Part shown: positions 54,150 through 63,274 of the stretch, in pieces
Numbering within the stretch: position 1 is the first letter of the stretch
How the letters are laid out: each line of letters opens with the position of its first letter
Assembly: GCF_000007345.1 (NCBI RefSeq)
Contig: NC_003552.1
Location: 1,550,001-1,614,000 of the forward strand
Reading direction: 5' to 3'
From: Methanosarcina acetivorans C2A
GTDB lineage: Archaea; Halobacteriota; Methanosarcinia; Methanosarcinales; Methanosarcinaceae
DNA length: 64,000 nucleotides
Translations under genes and position numbers: made by a program
Notes under the pieces: model-generated
Database searches by the model: none
Told to the model about the DNA's origin: nothing
Seen by the model: the letters and a program-made list of their open reading frames with translations, nothing else

Positions 54150-54190
54150 TATTATTAATACTATCAAAATTATTATGATTATTAATAATA
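54150..54190. promoter_or_regulatory. 11-bp inverted repeat, likely HxlR operator
   Basis: tattattaata (54150-54160) and tattaataata (54180-54190) form a perfect inverted repeat with a 19-base spacer. It lies in the spacer between divergent hxlR and cooC-like genes and overlaps TATA-like sequence. Confidence 0.5.
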
Positions 54191-54272
54191 AGTGCTATTA
54201 TTTAAAGTTTTTTTATTATTGTTTGTTCTTTTGAAAAAGCAAATAAGTAAAGTTTTTTGTAGAGGTGACTGA

Positions 54273-55037
54273 ATGAAAGTTCTTATATGTGGTAAAGGGG
54301 GCAGTGGCAAGAGTACGATCACTGCCATGCTTGCAAAATCTATGGCTAAAAGAGGGTACAATGTGCTTGTAGTGGACAGTGACGAATCAAATTTCGGGCT
54401 TCACAGGCAGCTTGGGGTTGGATTGCCCGAAGATTTCATGAATTATCTGGGGGGAAAGAGAAACCTGGGAGAAAAATTGATGGGGGCATATCAGAGAGGT
54501 GATACTTTAAGTCTTTTTGAAAATAAATGGCAAATATCCGACATTCCTGAGGCTTACACTGTAAAAAAAGAGAACATAAAAGTGATGGCTATCGGCAAAA
54601 TTCACGATTTCGGGGAAGGTTGCGCCTGTCCTATGGGTGCACTTGCAAGAAATTTACTGACTAATATTGAAACTACATCCGAAGACCTGATACTTGTGGA
54701 TACGGAAGCAGGGATAGAGCATTTCGGAAGAGGGGTTGAAGAGGGGTGCGACATCGTATTAATGGTACTTGATCCGTCTTATGAATCTATTCGGCTCTCC
54801 GAAAAAATAAGAGAACTTACGGAAAAAGCCGGGAAACCATTCTATTTTATTCTTAATCGTGCGGATGAAATAGGAATTCAGTTAATGATGGAAGCTTTGG
54901 GCAAAACTAATATCCTGGCTTCAATTCCATCGAGCCCGGAAGTTTTTCAGGCGGGATTTGCTGGCGAGGAGCTAAACGTTGAACTTCCGGAAATCGAATC
55001 GATTTCAGATTTTTTAGTTTCGGGATCTCATTCCTGA
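54273..55037 (+). CDS. CooC-like nickel-insertion ATPase
   Basis: This 254-residue MinD/CooC-family ATPase has a deviant P-loop 'GKGGSGKST' with signature Lys, switch 'VVDSDESNFGLHR', and the C-x-C metal site 'GEGCACPMGAL' that bridges the CooC dimer around a metal ion. 'LVDTEAGIEHFGRGVEEG' is typical of CooC. It would load Ni into carbon monoxide dehydrogenase, and cooS lies at 17838-19739. AGAGGTGA precedes the ATG. Divergence from an HxlR regulator suggests local control. Confidence 0.88.
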   Translation: MKVLICGKGGSGKSTITAMLAKSMAKRGYNVLVVDSDESNFGLHRQLGVGLPEDFMNYLGGKRNLGEKLMGAYQRGDTLSLFENKWQISDIPEAYTVKKENIKVMAIGKIHDFGEGCACPMGALARNLLTNIETTSEDLILVDTEAGIEHFGRGVEEGCDIVLMVLDPSYESIRLSEKIRELTEKAGKPFYFILNRADEIGIQLMMEALGKTNILASIPSSPEVFQAGFAGEELNVELPEIESISDFLVSGSHS

Positions 55038-55090
55038 AAGAAAGAATACAATTTCAATAAGTGAATATGATTAACTGATTTCTTAAAAAT

Positions 55091-55211
55091 ATAGGACTTA
55101 CGAAATTGAACTGAAAATTATTGAGGGCTTTAAACCATTAAATGCTTAAATGCAGTGTTTTAAATTGCAGCGTGTACTTATGTGTTTTTCTGCCCTGTGC
55201 GTAAGTCCTAT
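55091..55211. mobile_element. MITE-like element with 12-bp terminal inverted repeats
   Basis: ataggacttacg at 55091-55102 is the reverse complement of cgtaagtcctat at 55200-55211. The ~120-bp interior is AT-rich and non-coding. TA at each outer edge would suit an IS630/Tc1-type target. It lies in the 308-base spacer 55038-55345, which has no gene. Confidence 0.55.
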
Positions 55212-55363
55212 TTTAAAACTTTCAATAGCTTTATTTCAACGATTTAAAAGCTATTCTTTCATGGTTTGGGATTGAATTTTCGATTCATTTTATTGGATTA
55301 ATAATACTGTTTGGAAAAAATATTAATTTTGTTAACTAAAGTTCGATGGAAACTGGTGGTAAT

Positions 55364-55999
55364 ATGATATTAGAAAATTTTAAGAGAGAATCGCTGATAC
55401 CCTTGCCGGTAGTATTTATATCCACTATCAGTGAAGATGGTATTCGAAATATAGCCCCATATTCTTGCGTTATGCCTGTTTTACGACCACTGGATTTAGT
55501 TTGTGTTGCTTCAGCGAAAATGAGAGACACATATGCCAATATCAAAAGTACGCAAGAGTTTGTTCTTAATATGCCTGGTGTTGACATGGCGGATAAAGTG
55601 ATTCCAACAGCCATGCATGTTCCTTTCAATGTTGATGAATTCGAATTGGCCGGTTTAAAGGAAAGACCTTCAAAGAAGGTAAAAGCACCGGGAATTGACG
55701 GCTGCTATGCATGGATGGAATGCAAACTGCATAGTATACATGAAGAAGTATACGGTGGCTTCCCTTATCTGCTGATTCTCGGTAAAGTAGTACATCTTGA
55801 GGTGGAAGATAATATATATAACAAGGAAGACGGTTCGTGGGATATAGAAAAGGCTAAACCCTTGATGATGACAGGATCGGACCGTGGGATGCATTTCAGT
55901 ACTGCCAGCGATATAGGCAAATTTGAGACTTTTGGAGCTATGTTTGAAGACGGTAAAGATCCATTATCATGGATGCATAAAGAAAAGGAAGTGCAATAA
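55364..55999 (+). CDS. Flavin reductase / flavoredoxin-like protein
   Basis: A ~211-residue split-barrel FMN protein. Flavin-site features include '[20 protein letters not shown]', '[20 protein letters not shown]' and a late 'GKFETFG'. It is related to flavoredoxins and other F420/FMN-dependent reductases of anaerobes. Start at 55364 follows 'ctggtggt'; an in-frame ATG 18 bases upstream is also possible. It is a single gene. Confidence 0.82.
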   Translation: MILENFKRESLIPLPVVFISTISEDGIRNIAPYSCVMPVLRPLDLVCVASAKMRDTYANIKSTQEFVLNMPGVDMADKVIPTAMHVPFNVDEFELAGLKERPSKKVKAPGIDGCYAWMECKLHSIHEEVYGGFPYLLILGKVVHLEVEDNIYNKEDGSWDIEKAKPLMMTGSDRGMHFSTASDIGKFETFGAMFEDGKDPLSWMHKEKEVQ

Positions 56000-56179
56000 T
56001 ACAGGTGAGAGGTTGTTGTGTAATTATTGGGAATTAGAGTCTTTTGCACCCCGGTTGAAGCTCCATACCTGTAAATCCCCGCTGAATATACAGAATCTAC
56101 TTGTATCATTTTCATATAATTTTTATGAATTTAGTAGGTATTGTTTCGAGCGTATTATAGTAGATTGAAACTTTGAATC

Positions 56180-56375
56180 AATAAACCATAAGGGGTGAAG
56201 GAATATCCTGTAAGGATTGCGTTATTAGAGTCAAAAAACAATTTAAGTCTTTGAAGGCGTACGGAAAGCGGGCGTGAACTTTCGGAAAAAATAGATAATT
56301 GTTGAGTATGATGAAAAGAAAGCAGAGCTGAAGAAAGTTAGGGCCGCTTTTCGAGAAGCCGGATACGAACTATTG
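56180..56375 (+). pseudogene. Decayed HMA chaperone
   Basis: Homology to the HMA genes is visible as 'GEGISCKDCVIRVKKQF' with an intact C-x2-C. Then a TGA (56273) and frame changes interrupt the reading before 'FREAGYEL' at the end. The start region has also lost its SD. Confidence 0.7.
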
Positions 56376-56475
56376 AAATTATCATGTAAATTATATATAT
56401 CATCTGTTTCAAAGACTAATTGTATTAAAAGGCACAAATTCTAATTATATGGGTGAAGCCCCTGTTTGAAAAAGT

Positions 56476-56565
56476 TGGTTATAAATTAGCTGGTTATAAA
56501 TTAGCTGGTTATAAATTAGTTGGTTATAAATAAATATTGGAGCCCGGAGAAGTTATATAACTCCG
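56476..56565 (+). promoter_or_regulatory. TATA-bearing 15-bp repeats and palindrome upstream of copA
   Basis: Units of 'tggttataaattagc' at 56476, 56491, 56506 and a variant at 56521 each hold a TATA-like ttataaat. Immediately downstream, cggag-aagttatataa-ctccg (56545-56565) encloses the palindrome gttatataac. The palindrome is 36 bases before the copA ATG and may be a metalloregulator site. Confidence 0.5.
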
Positions 56566-56601
56566 AGAGTTTCTAAAAAAACAGAATAGGCGGCATATCC
56601 G

Positions 56602-59550
56602 ATGGAAGTTACGATAGGAGTTTACGGCATGACCTGTGGTCACTGCCAGAAAAGAGTAGCGGATGCTATTTCTTCTCTTGAGGGCGTGGAGTCTGTAGAT
56701 GTCAATCTCGAAGCCGAGAGTGCAACTGTTATTTTTGATCCTGGGAAGGTAAGCCCTGACGATATTAAAGGGACTGTCCTGAAGGCCGGGTATTCTACAG
56801 AACCCGAAGTAGAAACTGAAGAGGAGACCCGGATAGAAACCCCAGAACCTGCCCGGGGAGAAGCACCTGCAGGGCCGGTTTTAGAATCTTCTGAGGGGGC
56901 TTTAGAAGGATCGGAAACGGGTGTGGGAGAGGGAGAGGACGAGAGGACCGAAAAGGGAGCGGAAGAAGAAGTCGAAGGAGCTCCTCAGACGTGCCCCCTG
57001 ACCGAAGCATGCCCCCTGGTTCCCCTCGCAGAGGAAGCAGAAAAAGAAGAATCCTATCTCGCAGGTCAGAATAAAGGCTTAAAAGAAATCACCCTCGGAG
57101 TTTCCGGGATGACCTGCTCGGCCTGTGCCCTGAATATCGAGAAGGTCCTGAAGAAAAAGGAGGGTGTTGCCTCCGTAGCTGTTAATCTGGAACTCGGGAG
57201 GGCAAAGGTCAGCTTTGAGCCTTCCCTTATCTCTCCTCAGGAAATTGGAGAGGCAATCGAATCCATAGGATATAAAGTCGAGAAAGATAAAGTAACCCTG
57301 AACCTCCAGGGCATGAGCTGCGCCTCATGTGCTGCAAACATTGAGAAGATCCTCAATAAAACCGATGGCGTAATCTCGGTTTCCGTAAACTTCCCGCTTG
57401 AAAAAGCCTTTGTGGAATTTGACTCCTCCCGTATCTCTGTCAGGGAAATTATTTCTGCAGTTAAGGGAATCGGGTACGGAGCCTCGGTCCAGGCTGAAAC
57501 TGTGGAGTATGAAGACAGAGAACAGGTTTCAAGGGAAGCTGAGATCCGCAGGCAGAAAAACAACCTGATAATTGCTCTTTTGCTGGGGATTCCCATCTCT
57601 CTGGGAAACATGAGCATGATGCTTCCTTTCCTCTCGTTTGTACCCCCAATCTTTTCCAACCCGATGGTACTGTTTGTACTGTCTACTCTTGTCCTGCTTT
57701 TTCCGGGCAGGCAGTTTTTTGTGGGGACTTTCAAGGGTTTCAAGCATGGCGTAACTGATATGAACCTGCTGATTGCTGCCGGGACTGGATCGGCTTATCT
57801 TATCAGTGTAGCGTCAACTTTCCTTGACCTGGGGCCGGGATATAACTCTCTTTACTATGACACCGTTGCTTTCCTGATTATTTTCATAGTCTTTGGCAGA
57901 TACCTTGAAGCAAGAGCAAGGGGTCGGACCTCGGAAGCCATCCGAAAACTGATGGGGTTAAGGGCTAAAACCTCCAGGATACTTGTAGACGGGGAGGAAA
58001 AAGAGGTCCCTGTAGAAGAGGTTGTTGTCGGTGACATTGTTGTGGTCCGCCCCGGAGAAAAGATACCAGTTGACGGGGTTATAGTTGAAGGCAGCTCTGC
58101 AATAGACGAGTCCATGATTACCGGGGAGAGTATTCCGGTCGAAAAAGGTACAGGGGACACGGTTATTGGTGCTACTCTTAACAAAACAGGGTCTTTCAGG
58201 TTCAGGGCTACAAAGGTCGGAGCCGATACAGCCCTTGCCCAGATAATCAGGCTTGTAGAAGCAGCCCAGACCAACAAGGCTCCAATCCAGAGGATCGCAG
58301 ATGTTTTTGCCGGCAACTTCATCGTAGCCGTCCATATAATTGCCCTTCTGGCTTTCTTCTTCTGGTTTTTCATCGGTTACTGGCGTTACGGGGTAGGAGA
58401 GTCCGCAGAGCTCGGAGGGATAAGCCCTTTCCTTTTCTCCCTGCTTATAGCTATCACTGTCCTTGTAATCTCCTGTCCCTGTGCAGTTGGGCTCGCAACC
58501 CCTGCAGCCATTATGGTCGGGACCGGCAAAGGTGCAGAAAACGGGATTCTGATCAAAGGCGGGGAAGCCCTTGAGAGGGCCCATAAACTCAACACTATCG
58601 TGTTTGACAAAACCGGGACCCTGACCGAAGGCACTCCGAAACTTACGGACGTATTTGCAGTTCCCGGCCGCGAAGAAAACGAAGTACTTTTCATTGCCGC
58701 AACGGCTGAAAAAGGATCCGAGCACCCACTGGGAGAGGCCATCGTAAAAGGCGCGGAGGACAGGAAAATCAGCCTTGCCGAGGCAAAAAAATTCCGTTCG
58801 ATTCCCGGAAAAGGAATCGAAGCCTACATTGAAGACCAGAAGATTCTGCTCGGGACCCGCAAGCTTATGGAAGAAAGCTCGATTCCTTTTGAGGGCCTGG
58901 AAACTGAGATGCGCACATTTGAAGAACATGGGAAAACTGCAATGCTTGTAGCTTCAGGGGACGAAGCCATAGGGCTTGTTGCGGTTGCCGATACTCTGAA
59001 GGAGAACTCTAAAGATGCAGTCGAGACTCTGAATAAAATGGGCATCGAAGTAGTTATGATAACCGGAGATAACGCAATCACAGCCGGAGCAATTGCAGCT
59101 GAGGTCGGGATCCCGAGAGTGCTTGCCGAGGTGCTGCCCGAAGACAAAGCAAACGAAATCAAAAAGCTCCAGATGGAAGGCAAACTTGTCGGTATGGTAG
59201 GCGACGGCATTAATGATGCCCCCGCCCTCATTCAGTCCGACGTGGGAATCGCTATGGGGGCAGGTACGGATGTGGCAATGGAATCGGCAAAAATAGTGCT
59301 TATAAAAAACGACCCTAAAGATGTGGTCGCAGCGCTTAAACTGAGCCGGCTTACCATTAATAAGATCAAGCAAAATCTGACCTGGGCCTTCGGATACAAT
59401 ACGATAGGTATCCCTATTGCAGCAGGAATCCTGTACCCCATTTTCTATCAGATTTTGATTACACCGGCATTGGCTGCCGCTTTCATGGCATTGAGTTCGG
59501 TTTCCGTAACAACCAATTCCCTGCTGATGAAAAGAAGCAGGATTAAATAA
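56602..59550 (+). CDS. copA: Copper-exporting P1B-type ATPase with three HMA domains
   Basis: A 982-residue Cu(I)-ATPase. HMA domains at about 1-68 (MTCGHC), 160-228 (MTCSAC) and 232-300 (MSCASC). An acidic linker (~70-155) separates the first two and contains 'CPLTEACPL'. Eight helices follow, with actuator 'TGES', ion-binding '[10 protein letters not shown]', phosphorylation 'DKTGTLTEG', 'SEHPLGEA' and hinge 'GDGINDAP'. It exports Cu(I), supplied by the small HMA chaperones encoded at 44327, 52916 and possibly 53275. A partial copy of its 5' end lies at 53525. Confidence 0.95.
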   Translation: MEVTIGVYGMTCGHCQKRVADAISSLEGVESVDVNLEAESATVIFDPGKVSPDDIKGTVLKAGYSTEPEVETEEETRIETPEPARGEAPAGPVLESSEGALEGSETGVGEGEDERTEKGAEEEVEGAPQTCPLTEACPLVPLAEEAEKEESYLAGQNKGLKEITLGVSGMTCSACALNIEKVLKKKEGVASVAVNLELGRAKVSFEPSLISPQEIGEAIESIGYKVEKDKVTLNLQGMSCASCAANIEKILNKTDGVISVSVNFPLEKAFVEFDSSRISVREIISAVKGIGYGASVQAETVEYEDREQVSREAEIRRQKNNLIIALLLGIPISLGNMSMMLPFLSFVPPIFSNPMVLFVLSTLVLLFPGRQFFVGTFKGFKHGVTDMNLLIAAGTGSAYLISVASTFLDLGPGYNSLYYDTVAFLIIFIVFGRYLEARARGRTSEAIRKLMGLRAKTSRILVDGEEKEVPVEEVVVGDIVVVRPGEKIPVDGVIVEGSSAIDESMITGESIPVEKGTGDTVIGATLNKTGSFRFRATKVGADTALAQIIRLVEAAQTNKAPIQRIADVFAGNFIVAVHIIALLAFFFWFFIGYWRYGVGESAELGGISPFLFSLLIAITVLVISCPCAVGLATPAAIMVGTGKGAENGILIKGGEALERAHKLNTIVFDKTGTLTEGTPKLTDVFAVPGREENEVLFIAATAEKGSEHPLGEAIVKGAEDRKISLAEAKKFRSIPGKGIEAYIEDQKILLGTRKLMEESSIPFEGLETEMRTFEEHGKTAMLVASGDEAIGLVAVADTLKENSKDAVETLNKMGIEVVMITGDNAITAGAIAAEVGIPRVLAEVLPEDKANEIKKLQMEGKLVGMVGDGINDAPALIQSDVGIAMGAGTDVAMESAKIVLIKNDPKDVVAALKLSRLTINKIKQNLTWAFGYNTIGIPIAAGILYPIFYQILITPALAAAFMALSSVSVTTNSLLMKRSRIK

Positions 59551-59738
59551 GTTCAGGGCAGATATTTTCGAAGCTGAATAATTTAGAGCAGATTTGAAAA
59601 AAGAAAAGCCAAAAAACGCATGCATGAAGGATATCTTGCTAACTTTTCTGCATGCGTACTTTCAAAACTCCTCCGATGAACCTGTTAAAGGTTAAGTTTT
59701 CGGGAATTCCGAACATGTATTTATTGATGGTGAATTCT

Positions 59739-59993
59739 ATGGTAAAATTCGGATCCAAAGACAAAAGGGCCAGACTCGTGTTAATCTCAAGTATTGCTAC
59801 CTCGCTGGTGCTGATGAACCTCTTTCTGCTTGGGACTTTGTTAGTCAACATGTACCGGGGGGAAGTATCCTACACTATGGTAGATATCGCTGCGGGTTCT
59901 ATCTTTGTTCTTGTGATCACCATGATAATCTCCCTGTCCCTCTGGCCCAGGATAATTGACAGGCTTGAAAGCAGAGAAAAAAAGAAGCAGTGA
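59739..59993 (+). CDS. Small two-helix membrane protein
   Basis: This 84-residue protein has hydrophobic helices at about 16-40 and 50-72 and a basic C-terminal 'ESREKKKQ'. It is not assigned to a family. Start at 59739 is chosen for GGTGA five bases upstream; the longer frame to 59652 has unlikely N-terminal sequence. It is downstream of copA by 190 bases and possibly co-transcribed. Confidence 0.55.
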   Translation: MVKFGSKDKRARLVLISSIATSLVLMNLFLLGTLLVNMYRGEVSYTMVDIAAGSIFVLVITMIISLSLWPRIIDRLESREKKKQ

Positions 59994-60055
59994 CAATTTT
60001 TTAAACCTTATTGAAGAATACCTCCTGAGCCGGACGAATACTTTACTTAAGCCTG

Positions 60056-60123
60056 GAAAGTTACCCACGGATTGAAAGTTACCCATGGATTGAAAGTTAC
60101 CCATGATTGAAAGTTACCCACGG
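60056..60123 (+). repeat. 18-bp tandem repeat (ggattgaaagttacccat)
   Basis: Four units, the third missing two bases, lie 30-100 bases upstream of the ywbE start. The repeated minus frame (MGNFQS) is an artefact. Confidence 0.75.
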
Positions 60124-60153
60124 ATTTATATAATAACGAATTTACCTACTGCC

Positions 60154-60348
60154 ATGAGCAAAGGGAGTATCAGAGCAAATATTAAAGAAGGATTAAAAGT
60201 AGGAATTGTCTTAAAGCAGGACCAGAAAACCGGGAAAATCACCCAGGGCGTTGTAAAGAGAATTTTGACCAATTCTTCGACCCATCCGCATGGGATAAAA
60301 GTTCAATTAGCGGATGGGCAGGTTGGACGGGTTAAGGAAATTTATTAA
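60154..60348 (+). CDS. YwbE family protein (DUF2196)
   Basis: A 64-residue protein matching the YwbE pattern: 'GSIRANIKEGLKVGIVLKQD', 'TGKITQGVVKRILTNSSTHP' and 'GIKVQLADGQVGRV'. It is a small KOW-like barrel of unknown function found in bacteria and methanogens. Start ATG 60154 gives the standard N-terminus (MSKGSIR). Confidence 0.88.
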   Translation: MSKGSIRANIKEGLKVGIVLKQDQKTGKITQGVVKRILTNSSTHPHGIKVQLADGQVGRVKEIY

Positions 60349-60694
60349 AAAGTTGTGATTCATTCTTTTCTAAATAGTGGCTACTGATGCCATATTGATA
60401 AAAAAGCTATTCTAAGCAGGCGAAAAATGCAAAAAAAGATAATTGCAGAAGCAAACACACCAATTGTAAAATATAATAAATTTTTTATTTTTCTGGGCAG
60501 ATTTTCAGTGTTGAAATTATCTATTATGAATTCCAGAAGGGACGGGCCAGCAGGATACATCCTTACTTTGAAAGGTTCTTAAAGAATTTAAGATTTTTGT
60601 TTTTAATATGACTTTTCGATTCCAGACCAGGTTCTATCTCATCCGGCGTTATTTTCCTGAAGGTTAGCAGCTTGAACAAGAATAGAGCGAACCG
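60349..60694. other. Gene-free spacer
   Basis: No gene, RNA or strong repeat was recognised in these 346 bases. The 3' end may include further decayed IS200 sequence. Confidence 0.4.
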
Positions 60695-60907
60695 AAAGTC
60701 AGTGTTCTATCTATTGTCCGAAAACTGAAACAGGAATCTACGAATAGGATATGGAAAATACAAAAAGAAGATCCGGAAAAGTATTATTGAGGTGAGAAGA
60801 CGTTATGGAGCGATGGATATTTCGCTTGGAGCGATGGATATTTTGCTTCTACTATCGGAAATGTGAGTAAAGAAGCCGCCGAATATTATACACGGAATCA
60901 GGGTTGA
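60695..60907 (+). pseudogene. IS200/IS605 TnpA relic
   Basis: The frame from 60695 reads 'SIVRKLKQESTNRIWKIQK', an in-frame TGA, then 'GEKTLWSDGYFAWSDGYFAS' and 'TIGNVSKEAAEYYTRNQG' before the stop at 60907. This is the C-terminal third of a Y1 transposase TnpA. A 21-bp tandem duplication repeats 'WSDGYFA'. The catalytic HUH half is absent. Confidence 0.7.
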
Positions 60908-60922
60908 AGTTGACGCTTATAT

Positions 60923-60949
60923 CCCCTGAGCTAAAGACTCAGGGGTTTT
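60923..60949 (+). terminator. Strong hairpin after the IS200 relic
   Basis: cccctgag-ctaaaga-ctcagggg followed by TTTTA. It could be an intrinsic terminator or, more likely given its position, the subterminal hairpin of an IS200/IS605 end recognised by TnpA. Confidence 0.6.
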
Positions 60950-61036
60950 ACGCTTCGTCATATAAACCGGTTTTCTACTTTCGATTGCTTCCCAGAATTT
61001 ATTCTCCAGGTTCTAGTTGAAAAATAGTTTCTTTTT

Positions 61037-61189
61037 TTATTTTATTAATTTGAATATTTTCTTAAAGCAAAGTTTGAGAACATATTTTGGATCTGCAGGT
61101 TTCTCAACTTTAATACTCAGGAAATTTCCGAGTACTTCTCCTCCTGACAGTGCACGTAACTCAAGAATTCGATCAATTCTCATAGGCAT
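61037..61189 (-). CDS. Possible 50-residue basic peptide
   Basis: A clean short ORF (starts MPMRIDRILELRAL, ends with Lys-rich KKIFKLIK) starts 10 bases after the stop of the serine hydrolase gene on the same strand. It may be a real small gene or the tail of a lost one. No family is recognised and no SD is seen. Confidence 0.25.
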   Translation of the reverse strand: MPMRIDRILELRALSGGEVLGNFLSIKVEKPADPKYVLKLCFKKIFKLIK

Positions 61190-61198
61190 AAGATCAAA

Positions 61199-63214
61199 TT
61201 AGAATCTGAACCCAAGCAGGTTCCAGTTATTGAGCCACCAGACAAACACCAGCAGAGCCAGGACCACCAGACTGTAATGAATTCTTTCGGGATAGCTCCA
61301 GTAGTTATCTTTCCACGCAAGGACTACGAATACGGAAGATCCCAGCGCCAAAATCGCAGCTATCAGGGCAATTGCTAACAGGAGTATCAGGAAGGTAGAG
61401 ACAGAGTATATAAATTCTACATTTGCAGTTTTATCCCGGAAAAGAAATATTAACCCTATCAGGAACAGAAGGTTAATCACGCTGGCTCCGCCTGCAAACA
61501 ATCTGGCAGCTCTGACAGGTTTTTTGGGTTCTCGAGGAGAGTGCTTGATAATCAGGCTTATCGGCCAGATGAGCGTCGATAAGAAAAGGAGAATGCAAGT
61601 TCCCAGCAGGAAAAGATTAATGCTGAGATCATCGTGCCAGGGCACTTTCTCATAGGCTGCCGTGGGATCCAGTTTTATGAAGAGATAATTTATGTGGCCC
61701 TGGCTATCTTTGCCAAAGACCAGGCCGTCCTGGGAAGGCAGACCATCAGCCGGGATGAAAGTAAGCGGTTTTACTTCTATCCATTTTTTTGACCCTCCGG
61801 TGAGCTGAGAAATTATGAGGGTGCTGTTCGAGCCCGGAGATATCCGTATCCTCTGGGAGATAGAGGTTAATTTTTCAAAATTAGTGTAGGCACTCCTTGT
61901 TGGGCGATAGTTGCCAGCAAAAAGACTTGCATTCTTTCCAAATCCGGGGATGGGTTCCGGGACCGGGGGAGGCGGCGTGGGATAGTAATGATCCATAAAA
62001 GCCTGCAGTAACTCAAAGGCTGCCGATTCGCTATCCTCTTCGTTCAAGGAGATAAAAAGGCCAAGTTGACTTTCTGGTATCAGCGCCAGCTGGGTGTGGA
62101 ACAGGATAGTGTCGCCTTCATGCCCTATAACTCTCGGATTTTCCGGATTTATCTCCAGAAATCCATAAGTTACACCGTTAACCCCTGGAGCGTTCGTAAA
62201 GAGGCGGCTATGCATTTGCTGTGCTGTAGCCTCCTGCAGTATACGCTTATCGCCATACCTTCCGTTTTGAAGATGAGCAATCATGAATTTCGCCATATCC
62301 TCAGAGGTGGAACTCATAGAACTTGCCGGCCAGACCTGCACGTATTCAAATGGTTTGGCTGTGTAAGCGTTATTCGAATAGACATATCCGTTGGACATAT
62401 TCGAAGCCAGTCTGGCTGGTAAGGGCTGGTCGAATGTCGTATTGTTCATATCCAGCGGAAGCAGGATATTCTCTTCCACATACCTATCAAAAGGCATTCC
62501 AGATACCTGCTCAACAATATATGCAGCCAGGGCAGAGCCGTAGTTCGAATAGGCGGTTAGTTCTCCAGGAGGGCGCACTCGAGCAGGCATTCCCTTTTTC
62601 AGGTACTCCTCGAGCGGCATAATGTCAGTTGAGTTGTGCACAAAAAAGCGTCCACTGATAGCTAAATCTTCGAAGCCCGATGTATGGGACATAAGGTTCT
62701 TGAGGGTAATAGGCTTGGAATAGGTAGCAGGGACCTGGAAGTCCTTGAGATAAGTGTTAACATCGGCATCGAGGTCCAGCTTTCCCTGTTCAGCAAGCTG
62801 CATCACTGCTGTCCATACGAAGAGTTTGCTGACAGAGCCCACACGGAAAAGAGTTTGATTTCCAACGACCGGTTGGCGTTTATCAATGTCGGCATAACCA
62901 TAGCCTTTGGCAAAAATGATCTGGCCGTCTTTGACCACAGCTACAGTTGCTCCGGGAATATGATTAGCTTTGAGCTGCGCATTTACAGCTCCATCCATGA
63001 AAGCTTCCAGCTCTGCTGAATTTGTTGGCCCGCTGGCGTTTGAGGTAACATTCGACTTTATAGGAGAAGCAGATGCTGCACTAAAAGTCAGGAAAATAAC
63101 TGCCAGACCAAGGGCAAAAATGAACGCTTTTCTTCCTGGCCTGTTTGCTGAGTGTCCTGATGAACGAGTAACCGAACTTATGCTGCGGCTGTGGGAATTC
63201 CGATGCTTCGTCAT
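61199..63214 (-). CDS. Membrane-anchored serine hydrolase (class C beta-lactamase fold)
   Basis: A 671-residue protein. After an N-terminal membrane/signal segment (~29-50) comes a beta-lactamase/D-aminopeptidase-type domain (~65-420). It has the catalytic S-x2-K 'VGSVSKLF', Tyr motif 'YSNYGSAL' and late 'HEGDTILFH'. A beta region (~430-540) and five C-terminal helices (~545-665) follow. It is related to 'serine hydrolase domain' proteins (PBP4*/EstB-like) that act on peptides or esters outside the cell. The lack of murein suggests a different substrate. Confidence 0.85.
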   Translation of the reverse strand: MTKHRNSHSRSISSVTRSSGHSANRPGRKAFIFALGLAVIFLTFSAASASPIKSNVTSNASGPTNSAELEAFMDGAVNAQLKANHIPGATVAVVKDGQIIFAKGYGYADIDKRQPVVGNQTLFRVGSVSKLFVWTAVMQLAEQGKLDLDADVNTYLKDFQVPATYSKPITLKNLMSHTSGFEDLAISGRFFVHNSTDIMPLEEYLKKGMPARVRPPGELTAYSNYGSALAAYIVEQVSGMPFDRYVEENILLPLDMNNTTFDQPLPARLASNMSNGYVYSNNAYTAKPFEYVQVWPASSMSSTSEDMAKFMIAHLQNGRYGDKRILQEATAQQMHSRLFTNAPGVNGVTYGFLEINPENPRVIGHEGDTILFHTQLALIPESQLGLFISLNEEDSESAAFELLQAFMDHYYPTPPPPVPEPIPGFGKNASLFAGNYRPTRSAYTNFEKLTSISQRIRISPGSNSTLIISQLTGGSKKWIEVKPLTFIPADGLPSQDGLVFGKDSQGHINYLFIKLDPTAAYEKVPWHDDLSINLFLLGTCILLFLSTLIWPISLIIKHSPREPKKPVRAARLFAGGASVINLLFLIGLIFLFRDKTANVEFIYSVSTFLILLLAIALIAAILALGSSVFVVLAWKDNYWSYPERIHYSLVVLALLVFVWWLNNWNLLGFRF

Positions 63215-63274
63215 CCTGCACCATCTGGTAATTTATAAGCTCAATTGTTTCTGGAAGTATCAGCTGAAATTTTA

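Noticed and set aside
57237-59625. Several long minus-strand ORFs across copA
   Set aside because: They are shadows of a high-GC coding region; copA has complete P-type ATPase motifs on the plus strand.
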